A program made the translations under genes and the position numbers. From Armatimonadota bacterium (GTDB taxonomy: Bacteria > Sysuimicrobiota > Sysuimicrobiia > Sysuimicrobiales > Kaftiobacteriaceae), in the NCBI GenBank assembly GCA_020028535.1, contig JAIBHM010000116.1:1-5916 (forward strand): a stretch of DNA of 5,916 nucleotides. The letters run 5' to 3'. The notes beneath the pieces are model-generated. The model did not search any database, had not been told where the DNA came from, and saw nothing but the letters and a program-made list of their open reading frames with translations. Of this stretch, positions 1 through 5,645 are shown in pieces (positions within the stretch are counted from its first letter, which is position 1; each line of letters begins with the position of its first letter).

Positions 1-371
1 GCCGGCCGTAACCGGCTGCATTCCATCACATCGATGTTTTTGGGGGTGAGCGAGCCGCCGTTGAACTCATTAATGCAGTCGCACGGCCGCCCCGTCATCC
101 GCACCGGAGCCTGCAGGTATGGAGGCAGATCGCGTACGGCGGCGTTATAAAATTGCCCGGTCTCATTATCCACCAACCAGATCCATCCGGTTTGCAGACC
201 GAGCAAATCCGCGACTAGACCGAGCGTGCGTTCCAGCGCCTGCTGCACATCGGGCGAACTGTTCAGCGCCTCGGCGATGGCGTTGAGGATGCGGAGTTCT
301 CGGATGTGTGGATCCATCGTGCTTGATTGCTTCGTCGCCGACACCCCCCGCCCGTGATCCGCAATGGTCAT
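1..371 (-). CDS. GAF-domain sensor protein, probable histidine kinase (N-terminal part, cut by window edge)
   Basis: Reading leftward from position 371 there is an open frame with no stop to the window edge, so the gene is partial at its 3' end. Two starts are possible. ATG at 371 has an AGGGA-type ribosome binding site about 8 bases upstream. ATG at 317 begins MDPHIRELRILNAIAEALN, which looks like the usual start of such sensors but has no clear ribosome binding site. Counting from 317, residues 1-40 form a helix leading into a GAF fold (TGWIWLVDNETGQFYNAAV, about 43-61). A CDC pair (C79, C81) and the segment MECSRL (C100) follow. GAF sensor kinases of the NarL-type group often carry cysteines here, and some members of related families bind an iron-sulfur cluster. 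The kinase and ATPase domains would lie outside the window, so calling it a kinase is inference. The gene diverges from the secreted-protein gene at 481. Confidence 0.75.
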   Translation of the reverse strand, partial: MTIADHGRGVSATKQSSTMDPHIRELRILNAIAEALNSSPDVQQALERTLGLVADLLGLQTGWIWLVDNETGQFYNAAVRDLPPYLQAPVRMTGRPCDCINEFNGGSLTPKNIDVMECSRLRP

Positions 372-463
372 CCGGGCCGTCCCTTTACCATTTCTTTGCC
401 GGCCCTTTGCCTCATCTTTGCGACGCCTTAATGTCTTTGGCTTACTGTTGACGCAAGAATATC

Positions 464-474
464 GGAGGAGGTGG
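464..474 (+). promoter_or_regulatory. Ribosome binding site fixing the start at 481
   Basis: A run matching the Shine-Dalgarno consensus (AGGAGGT at 466-472) ends 8 bases before ATG 481. The same frame is open further upstream to 364, but no ribosome binding site supports an earlier start. A weak promoter candidate lies before it (TTGCCT at 407-412, 16 bases, TAATGT at 429-434). Confidence 0.8.
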
Positions 475-480
475 AGAGCG

Positions 481-708
481 ATGATTCGCAAACTCGTCTT
501 CGTGCCGGCATTACTTGGGATCCTGGTCGCCGTCGCAGTCCCAGCGTTCGCATCCAACGTGTGTCCGGTCATCGGCGGCCCCAACAATCCCCAGATCAAG
601 GCCACGCCGGCGGAGGTGCCGGACAAGCGTGACAACCCCGCGCACGGGACTCAGGATGAGAATGGGACCCCCGTGAACCCGCAGCCGGGTGATGTCTTCT
701 GGAACTAA
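481..708 (+). CDS. Small secreted protein of unknown function (75 aa)
   Basis: The ATG at 481 follows a strong ribosome binding site. The first 24 residues form a typical Sec signal peptide: MIRK, then a hydrophobic core (LVFVPALLGILVAVAV), then an AFA cleavage motif. The predicted mature chain is about 51 residues, begins SNVCPVIGG, is rich in Pro, Asn, Asp and Gly, and ends in GDVFWN. It has one cysteine, no further membrane segment and no motif I recognise. It could be a periplasmic or surface peptide. The neighbouring exported DUF2330 and cupredoxin genes hint at an envelope role, but a probable terminator at 736-769 suggests it is transcribed separately. The signal peptide, ribosome binding site and terminator together make it a convincing real gene despite its size. 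Confidence 0.8.
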   Translation: MIRKLVFVPALLGILVAVAVPAFASNVCPVIGGPNNPQIKATPAEVPDKRDNPAHGTQDENGTPVNPQPGDVFWN

Positions 709-735
709 CAGCGTAGACGACGTAACCACGGGAAT

Positions 736-769
736 AGCAGGGTTCCCGGCATTGCGCTGGGGCCCTGCT
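736..769 (+). terminator. Probable Rho-independent terminator after the small secreted protein gene
   Basis: Bases 736-746 pair with 759-769 in an 11-bp stem that includes two G-U pairs, with a 12-base loop. A CA and then TTTT (772-775) follow. The wobble pairs form only in the plus-strand RNA; on the minus strand they would be A-C mismatches. This fits a terminator for the gene ending at 708. The T tract is short, so termination may be partial. Confidence 0.5.
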
Positions 770-853
770 CATTTTGGGCGCCCCTACACCGGAACTTTTG
801 CCTATCCTCGCCCGTCTGATTTTTCGAAGAACCTCACAAGGGGGGGACTTACT

Positions 854-1885
854 GTGCGTCCGGTGCTTCGTCCGATCGGTCTCGCGCTCGTCCTGCTTGC
901 CGCGGGTGCGTCTCCGGCGCTGGCCTGTGCCGGTCTCATCGGCCCAAACGGCGCCGTCAATCTCGTCAGAACGACCACGCTTGCTGCGCACCACAACGGT
1001 GTCGAGCACTACCTCACCGCCTTCTCCTTCCAGGGAGGCGGAGGGAAGTTCGGGTCGATCGTGCCTCTCCCAGGCATCCCGACAAAGGTAGAACGGGGCG
1101 GCGACTGGACGCTGCAGCGTCTGATCCGCGAGACTCAGCGGTTTGAGCAATCCGCCCGCGTGCTGGCGCCCACGGCGGTAGGCCAGGACGGCGTCCGAAT
1201 CATTCTCGAGACGAAGATCGACGCGCTGGACATCACGATCCTCGAGGGCGGCGGGAACGCCGTGGGCCGGTGGGCGCGCGAGCACGGCTTCATCCTCCCC
1301 CCGGATGCGCCTGAGATTCTCGACTTCTACGCCAGCCGCAGCCCGATCTTTATGGCCGCCCGTTTCGACGCGGATGCAGCCAGGCAGCGCGGACAGCAGA
1401 TTGGAGACGGCACCCCTATCCATCTGACGATCCCCCTGAAGAATCCCTGGGTACCCCTTCGGGTCCTGGCGCTGGGGAAGAAGGCCGGCGACGTGATCCG
1501 GGCGGATGTCTACCTCCTCACCGACATCAGGCCGGCCTACCTGCCGCGTGCTCCTCGCGGCGTGGCAGTCCAGTACAGCGCGCCTGCGTCCGCGGGCTTG
1601 CTGGCAGACCTCCGGTCGGATAAAGGGATGGGATGGATTCCCGTTGACGGGATGTGGCTCACCCACCTGGCGATCAACAGCGCAGCCCAGGATCTCACCT
1701 ACGACCTCGCGGTTGATGTGAGCGGTCGCGGCCGGCCGTCCCGAGTAGCCGCCGGCCTTGATCCTGTCCGCAGGCCTTTCCGGCTCCTGCCCCGCGGGGA
1801 GGCACCCGGCGCTCTGCCCCTGCTTGCCCTGCTCGTGGTGGCAGGGGCGGGGGCTGGCCGGCGGACGCGACGCAGGCCGGCGTGA
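854..1885 (+). CDS. DUF2330 domain exported protein with C-terminal membrane segment
   Basis: I recognise the DUF2330 family from the mature N-terminus (CAGLIGPNGAVNLVRTTTLA, residues 25-44) and from EHYLTAFSF, FGSIVPLPG and RGGDWTLQRL. The frame is open back to 689, but GTG 854 follows an AAGGGGGG ribosome binding site (839-846) and starts a clean signal peptide: MRPVLRPIG, a hydrophobic core, then PALA before C25. C25 is the only cysteine, and the sequence around it is not a good lipobox. The chain is 343 residues. A hydrophobic stretch at about 317-335 (ALPLLALLVVAGAGAG) followed by an Arg-rich tail (RRTRRRPA) should hold the C-terminus in the membrane with the body outside. The family's function is unknown. 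The stop overlaps the start of the copper protein gene by 4 bases, pointing to coupled translation and a shared role. Confidence 0.87.
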   Translation: MRPVLRPIGLALVLLAAGASPALACAGLIGPNGAVNLVRTTTLAAHHNGVEHYLTAFSFQGGGGKFGSIVPLPGIPTKVERGGDWTLQRLIRETQRFEQSARVLAPTAVGQDGVRIILETKIDALDITILEGGGNAVGRWAREHGFILPPDAPEILDFYASRSPIFMAARFDADAARQRGQQIGDGTPIHLTIPLKNPWVPLRVLALGKKAGDVIRADVYLLTDIRPAYLPRAPRGVAVQYSAPASAGLLADLRSDKGMGWIPVDGMWLTHLAINSAAQDLTYDLAVDVSGRGRPSRVAAGLDPVRRPFRLLPRGEAPGALPLLALLVVAGAGAGRRTRRRPA

Positions 1886-2319
1886 CGTCGAGCGTGCTTC
1901 CTGCGGCGATCGCAAAGGGTATGGCGGCATTGGCCGCGACGCTGATCCTGGTCGCAGTGTTGGTGGTGGCGTCCGGGAACGCGAGGGACACTCAGACAGT
2001 CGCGATTACCATCCGTCACTCGCGTTTCATCCCCGCACAGTTCGCGGTGCGGCGGGGCGCGACGTTCCGCTTCGTCATCACCAATAACGACCCGATCGAT
2101 CATGAGTTCATCCTGGGCGATGAGGCGGTCCAGCGCCGTCACGAGGATGGCACGGAGCCGGAGCATGGTCACGTGCCTGGGGAAGTCACGGTACATGCCG
2201 GGATGGTGGCTGAGACGACCTACACGTTCTCGCAATCCGGGGTCTTACTGATCGGCTGCCATGCCCCTGGCCATTACGCGTACGGCATGCGAGGATGGGT
2301 CACCGTTACCCCTCCGTGA
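1882..2319 (+). CDS. Exported cupredoxin (type 1 copper protein)
   Basis: This 145-residue protein has an N-terminal hydrophobic segment (about 14-31) that serves as signal peptide or anchor, then one cupredoxin domain (about 38-143). All four type 1 copper ligands are visible: H74 in PIDHEF, then C126, H131 and M136 in GCHAPGHYAYGM, the classic C-x4-H-x4-M pattern. The domain begins with the usual ITIRHSRFIPAQFAVRRGATF strands. Such proteins carry electrons or hold copper in the periplasm or on the cell surface. The GTG start at 1882 overlaps the upstream TGA (GTGA). A later ATG at 1921 would lose the positive charge (K12) before the hydrophobic core, so 1882 is preferred even though its own ribosome binding site is weak. 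Extra histidines at 87, 95, 97 and 105 lie in a loop between the ligands and might bind more metal. Confidence 0.9.
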   Translation: MTSSVLPAAIAKGMAALAATLILVAVLVVASGNARDTQTVAITIRHSRFIPAQFAVRRGATFRFVITNNDPIDHEFILGDEAVQRRHEDGTEPEHGHVPGEVTVHAGMVAETTYTFSQSGVLLIGCHAPGHYAYGMRGWVTVTPP

Positions 2320-2333
2320 TGCCCGTGTGCTAC

Positions 2334-2352
2334 CCTCCTGACACTCAGGAGG
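2334..2352 (+). promoter_or_regulatory. Hairpin enclosing the ribosome binding site of the DUF5666-like gene
   Basis: CCTCCTGA (2334-2341), a CAC loop and TCAGGAGG (2345-2352) form a perfect 8-bp stem. The 3' arm is the AGGAGG ribosome binding site (2347-2352) of the gene starting at 2359. The 5' arm mimics the anti-Shine-Dalgarno sequence of 16S rRNA. The hairpin starts 15 bases after the cupredoxin stop, so a ribosome finishing that gene could disturb it. Confidence 0.6.
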
Positions 2353-2358
2353 TGAGTC

Positions 2359-2970
2359 GTGGTGAAGACCAGACGTCAGCGGCAGTGGGTCGTGGTCCTA
2401 CTTGCGGTCACGGTCGGCAGTCTTCTGGCATCGTCTGTGGCCCCCGCGGCCCCTCCCTCGGGGGCCGTTGCCGAGGGGACGATCACGGCGCTGGGTGCAG
2501 GAACCCTCACACTCACCACCCGAGACGGCACGCAGGTCCGGGTTGCGGTCACCGCTGACACCCGGATCATTCAACGGAAAGCCGTCAAGCTCGAGGACAT
2601 CAAGCCCAACGAATTTGTCGGCGTCACCGCTCGGCGCGAGGCCGACGGCTCGCTGACCGCGATCTCCATCAACATCTTCCCACCGGAATTCAGAGACCGG
2701 ATCCGCGAAGCCCAGTTCGTGATGGACACCGGGAACGTCATGACCAATGCCACCGTGTTCCAGAACGTGCGGCGGATCGAGGGGCGCACGCTCTATCTGA
2801 GACTGGCCAGCGGGACCGCGGTCATCACGGTCCCCCGCGACGCCGAGGTGTTTCGACTCACCGTGATTCAATTCGGCGTTCTCAGAATGGGAATGCGAGT
2901 GCAGGCGCGGGGTGCGAATTCGCCGGAGGGCGGGATGACCGCGACAACGATTACGGTTGATGCGCCGTAG
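2359..2970 (+). CDS. Exported protein with two DUF5666-like beta-barrel repeats
   Basis: The start is GTG 2359 (GTG 2362 is also possible), 6 bases after AGGAGG. The 203-residue product begins with a signal peptide (VKTRRQRQ, then a hydrophobic core to about residue 30, with APAAP near the cleavage site). Two similar units follow. Unit 1 (about 36-115) reads GTITALGAGTLTLTTRDGTQ, then VTADTRI, VKLEDIKPNEFVGVTA and DGSLTAISI. Unit 2 (about 130-202) reads RRIEGRTLYLRLASGTAV, then ITVPRDAEVF, a hydrophobic spacer, MGMRVQARG and GMTATTITV. This layout matches the DUF5666 type of small beta-barrel domain, whose function is unknown. The second unit, introduced by MTNATV, resembles proteins often seen in soil bacteria. 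It has no cysteines and no obvious catalytic residues, so a binding or structural envelope role is likelier than an enzyme. It probably shares a transcript with the cupredoxin gene 39 bases upstream. Confidence 0.8.
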   Translation: MVKTRRQRQWVVVLLAVTVGSLLASSVAPAAPPSGAVAEGTITALGAGTLTLTTRDGTQVRVAVTADTRIIQRKAVKLEDIKPNEFVGVTARREADGSLTAISINIFPPEFRDRIREAQFVMDTGNVMTNATVFQNVRRIEGRTLYLRLASGTAVITVPRDAEVFRLTVIQFGVLRMGMRVQARGANSPEGGMTATTITVDAP

Positions 2971-3035
2971 AATGAACGGAGGGGCTCCGAGGCGAAGCCT
3001 AGGGTACGCCGTAACCCTGCAAAGAGGGACCAGTC

Positions 3036-4586
3036 ATGAAGCGGCAGGCGGCAGGCTGCATTATCGCGCTGCTCACTCTGGTCATCCCGGCAGATACGTT
3101 CGCACAGACTTCTCCGCAACCACGATCGGCCTACGAAAGTATTCCTGGGTTTAGTCTCGCCGAGACCCCAGACGAGCTCGACCGGGTCGCATTCGTCCGG
3201 CACTGGTTCGGCCCCCCGAAGCCTGCTTCGTCTCCGCGGGCTGTACTGATTCTCGTTCCGGGATTCTTCGGCGGCGCTGAGGACTTTCGGTACGCGGGCG
3301 AGCGCCTGGTGAGGCGCCTGCCCTGGCTCCAGGTCTGGGCGGTCGATCGCCGGAACAACCTTCTGGAAAACCGCTGCGGAATGGAGACCGCTCAGATCCT
3401 CCGAAACCCGCTCGCGGCGCTCGCCTACTATTTCGGCCTTCAGGAACTTCCTGGATGCCCGCTTCATGGCGATCCCGATGAGAGTACCTGGAATGGACTA
3501 TCGGAATTCGGCCTCTCTCAGGCGGAGGCACAAGCCGTCGGGATGGCGGAATGGGGCATCGCCACCCAACTGCAAGACCTGCGGCTCCTCGTTGAGTTCG
3601 CCCACCGGCAGCATCGTCAAGCCAGGGTCTTTCTCGGCGGACACTCGCTCGGAGGGATGACGGCCCAGATTTTCGCCGCCTGGCGCTTCGGATCGACTTC
3701 CGCAACCTCGGGATGGCACCTCATCGACGGCATCGTGCTGATCGACGGGGGCGTGAACGGTCAGGCGTGGGGAGCGCTGGTGGCTCAGTACTTCGCCGAA
3801 CGCGCGTTGGTTGAGTCAGGAGTTGTCTACTGGGATCGCCTGGACCTCGGGCGGTCTCCGATCTTGACACAATTCGCGGAGATCGGCGGCATGGCAGCGT
3901 CGTTGATGCCCGCTCAGGAGTCGGTCCTCTGGCAGCTGCTCCCCGGGCCGTTGGCCTGGCCCGATGCGTCCACCTGTCCGACCAACAAGGCGCTGCTCGC
4001 CGCCTTCACTGACGACACCAGCGGGAACAATCCCGATTTCCTGCTCCATCAGGGAACGCTGTCACCACCCGTGGGGATGTGCGCGGCACCCAATCAGACG
4101 CGACCTCTCATTCACTGGGTCGACTTCGACCGGGCCATCCCGCCCGAGCTCTCCTCAACAGATGTCTTCGCTGGGGCGCTCTACAAAAGCACGGCGACAA
4201 ACGCACAAGAGTGGTACTTCTCCATTATGTTGAACGCCGGCATCGATTTGGCGTCCAATCTCGATTCCACGGTTCCCTCCTCGCATGCCGGTTCCACGGC
4301 CGTGGAGCTCGAAGGCCACCGGGTCTTTGACGCCGCGAGTGTCGCGGTCCCCGTGTACGCGTTTGCCGCGGAGGAATGCCGGGAGCGCTTCTTGTGGTAT
4401 GAGTCCGTATCGGTATCTGTCCCCGATTTCACGTTGGTTGACCACTCCAACATCAGGTGCACGTCGCGCGCATCGGTTCCGTATACTCACCTCGATCCGC
4501 TGTTCGCCTTCGACACCGGCGGCTTTACGAACGCCTTCATCTCTTCATTGGCGGGATGGTTGAGGTCACATACGCGCGGGCCGTGA
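3036..4586 (+). CDS. Secreted alpha/beta hydrolase
   Basis: The start ATG lies 6 bases after AGAGGGA. The 516-residue product opens with a signal peptide (MKRQAAG, hydrophobic IIALLTLVIP, DTFAQ cleavage). The alpha/beta hydrolase fold is clear. Strand AVLILVPGFFGG (69-80) provides the oxyanion region. The nucleophile elbow is GGHSLGG (201-207) with S204 as catalytic serine. Strand VPVYAFAAEE (438-447) offers the acid (E446 or E447), and YTHLDPLFA offers H485 as the catalytic histidine. The triad acid and base are assigned by position and not proven. The protein is longer than a minimal hydrolase because of a large insertion (about 240-430) that could form a lid over the active site. It probably hydrolyses an ester or lipid outside the cytoplasm; the substrate cannot be told. 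The 65-base gap before it contains only weak imperfect stems (for example around 3000-3018), so it may belong to the upstream operon. Confidence 0.85.
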   Translation: MKRQAAGCIIALLTLVIPADTFAQTSPQPRSAYESIPGFSLAETPDELDRVAFVRHWFGPPKPASSPRAVLILVPGFFGGAEDFRYAGERLVRRLPWLQVWAVDRRNNLLENRCGMETAQILRNPLAALAYYFGLQELPGCPLHGDPDESTWNGLSEFGLSQAEAQAVGMAEWGIATQLQDLRLLVEFAHRQHRQARVFLGGHSLGGMTAQIFAAWRFGSTSATSGWHLIDGIVLIDGGVNGQAWGALVAQYFAERALVESGVVYWDRLDLGRSPILTQFAEIGGMAASLMPAQESVLWQLLPGPLAWPDASTCPTNKALLAAFTDDTSGNNPDFLLHQGTLSPPVGMCAAPNQTRPLIHWVDFDRAIPPELSSTDVFAGALYKSTATNAQEWYFSIMLNAGIDLASNLDSTVPSSHAGSTAVELEGHRVFDAASVAVPVYAFAAEECRERFLWYESVSVSVPDFTLVDHSNIRCTSRASVPYTHLDPLFAFDTGGFTNAFISSLAGWLRSHTRGP

Positions 4587-4599
4587 GGCTCGCCTTTCA

Positions 4600-4630
4600 C
4601 GTGTCCCCGAACGTTCCCACTGGGGGCATG
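4600..4630 (+). other. Possible leader hairpin before the protease gene
   Basis: Bases 4600-4608 can pair with 4622-4630 in a 9-bp stem with two G-U pairs and a 13-base loop. It has no T tract, so it is not a normal terminator. It ends 5 bases before the ribosome binding site of the protease gene. It could stabilise the message or be chance in GC-rich DNA. Confidence 0.25.
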
Positions 4631-4643
4631 CTACCAGGTAAGA

Positions 4644-5282
4644 ATGCATATCCGCGCCTGGCAGGCTGCTCTCTGCGTGTTGCTGATCGCCACCGTGTGC
4701 GTACCGGTGCTGGGCGGCGGGAGCATCCTGCGTGATCTTGACCGCCGCGCGATTCCGATGCTGGTCTGGAAGAGTAAGAATCTGCAGAAGTATGGTACCG
4801 GCGTGATCGTCGGACCATCGACCATCCTGACCGCCAACCACGTGGCCGCCGGGAATAAGATGGACGTCCTGCTCCCCAAGGGGGCCGCCGTAAAAGGGCA
4901 GGCGGTGTGCAGGGCGAGTTATGAGGACATCGCGGTGCTGCAGGCGCGTTTGCCGAAAGGGACGCCTTACTACACGCTGTCGTCCAAGATGCCCTCCGTG
5001 GGAGAGACGATCAAGGTCGGCGGATACCCCAACCGCAAATGGAAGGCCGCGAGTGGACGGGTCACGCACATCATCTCGTCTGCGACACTGGGCCGCCGCC
5101 GCGTCAAGTCGCCGATGATCGTCTTCAAGCCGGCACTCCATCAAGGTGCGAGCGGCGCTCCCGTGCTGAATCGCCGGGGTCAGGTCGTCGGAATCTTCGT
5201 CGCGTCGAACCGGCTCGAAAACTACAGCATCGCCTTCCCGACGGCGGTGGTCCTAAAGACGTGCCGGAAATTCCTTCGCTAA
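4644..5282 (+). CDS. Secreted trypsin-like serine protease, HtrA-type catalytic domain without PDZ
   Basis: The ATG at 4644 follows AGG (4636-4638) by 5 bases. The 212-residue product starts with a signal peptide or anchor (MHIRAWQ, then AALCVLLIATVCVPVLG). The trypsin-like fold follows with a complete triad: H66 in ILTANHVAAG, D95 in YEDIAVLQ and S170 in HQGASGAPVLNRRGQVVGIF. GTGVIVGPSTI before the His and the GxSG plus VVGIF pattern after the Ser are typical of the S1 family that includes HtrA/Deg proteases. Unlike those, the chain ends at the catalytic domain (AFPTAVVLKTCRKFLR), with no PDZ domain. Two cysteines remain in the mature part (C89, C207) and might form a disulfide. It should cleave proteins outside the cytoplasm; the target is unknown. 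It lies 57 bases after the hydrolase gene and may be co-transcribed with it. Confidence 0.87.
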   Translation: MHIRAWQAALCVLLIATVCVPVLGGGSILRDLDRRAIPMLVWKSKNLQKYGTGVIVGPSTILTANHVAAGNKMDVLLPKGAAVKGQAVCRASYEDIAVLQARLPKGTPYYTLSSKMPSVGETIKVGGYPNRKWKAASGRVTHIISSATLGRRRVKSPMIVFKPALHQGASGAPVLNRRGQVVGIFVASNRLENYSIAFPTAVVLKTCRKFLR

Positions 5283-5286
5283 GGCT

Positions 5287-5326
5287 AAAACGACAAGAAC
5301 ACGGCCGGATGGCCGCGTCCTTGTCG
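5287..5326 (-). terminator. Rho-independent terminator for the minus-strand zinc-finger gene
   Basis: Bases 5291-5306 and 5311-5326 form a 16-bp stem with a 4-base loop. Read from the minus strand, all 16 positions pair (two as G-U) and a TTTT tract follows directly (complement of 5287-5290). In the plus-strand RNA the same two positions are A-C mismatches and no T tract follows, so the signal is aimed at the minus-strand gene ending at 5361. It may also weakly stop transcription from the protease gene ending at 5282. Confidence 0.75.
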
Positions 5327-5360
5327 CTCATGAGACCTGCCTGCGTGCGTTTCGGGCCGC

Positions 5361-5591
5361 CTATCTGGCTACTCTACCCCGCGTCGACTGACCGGCATTG
5401 AGGCGCAGCCCGCCAATGACCAATCGGCCGAGCGAGCTACGCGTGGGGGTGCCGTACGTGGCTTCCGCGCAGATGCGAGAGCAGAACGGATCTGCGTACT
5501 TCCTGGCCACGGGCGGGATACGCGTGCCGCAGCGCTGACAAGTGGTCGGAGCGCGCAGCCGGCGGGTATGCTTGTGTGTTTTCATCCTCAT
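5361..5591 (-). CDS. Small four-cysteine zinc-finger protein (76 aa)
   Basis: The frame extends back to an ATG at 5627, but that start sits inside a perfect hairpin. ATG 5591 follows TAGGAGAG (ribosome binding site about 4 bases away) and is preferred. A second ATG at 5585 is also possible. The product is basic (MRMKTHKHTRRLR) and holds one metal-binding unit: CQRC (C18, C21), 15 residues, then CSRIC (C37, C41). The FCSRICAE segment resembles treble-clef or zinc-ribbon knuckles. The tail (42-76) has no recognisable domain and is basic. There is no signal peptide, so it should act in the cytoplasm, perhaps binding nucleic acid or a protein partner. A terminator aimed at it lies 34 bases past the stop. 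The gene converges on the protease gene. The clean cysteine spacing, ribosome binding site and terminator argue for a real gene, but I do not recognise a named family. Confidence 0.65.
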   Translation of the reverse strand: MRMKTHKHTRRLRAPTTCQRCGTRIPPVARKYADPFCSRICAEATYGTPTRSSLGRLVIGGLRLNAGQSTRGRVAR

Positions 5592-5613
5592 TTCTCTCCT
5601 ATCATGACAAGCG

Positions 5614-5640
5614 GTGAGGGCCTCCAAAGGAGGCCCTCAC
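5614..5640. repeat. Perfect palindrome (12-bp arms, AAA centre)
   Basis: GTGAGGGCCTCC (5614-5625), AAA, then GGAGGCCCTCAC (5629-5640) is a perfect inverted repeat. Neither side is followed by a T tract, so it is not a standard terminator. It lies about 22 bases upstream of the zinc-finger start on the minus strand, in the position of a 5' leader hairpin or an operator. Confidence 0.7.
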
Positions 5641-5645
5641 GATAT

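Noticed and set aside
448..453. TTGACG as a -35 box for the small secreted protein gene
   Set aside because: A -10 box at the right distance would fall inside the ribosome binding site, and nothing like TATAAT is there.
364..480. Extended N-terminus of the small secreted protein starting at 364
   Set aside because: It adds 39 residues in front of a perfect signal peptide and ignores the strong ribosome binding site directly before ATG 481.
596..1930. Long open frame of 444 codons on the minus strand
   Set aside because: It lies opposite the DUF2330 gene, is very rich in Arg, Pro and Gly as expected for the antisense of GC-rich coding DNA, and has no recognisable domain.
1699..2235. Open frame of 178 codons on the minus strand
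   Set aside because: It is antisense to the end of the DUF2330 gene and to the cupredoxin gene, whose copper ligands prove the plus strand is coding.
3151..3705. Open frame of 184 codons on the minus strand
   Set aside because: It is antisense to the alpha/beta hydrolase gene and has arginine-rich, low-complexity content.
4566..5144. Open frame of 192 codons on the minus strand
   Set aside because: It is antisense to the serine protease gene with its complete catalytic triad and shows no domain of its own.
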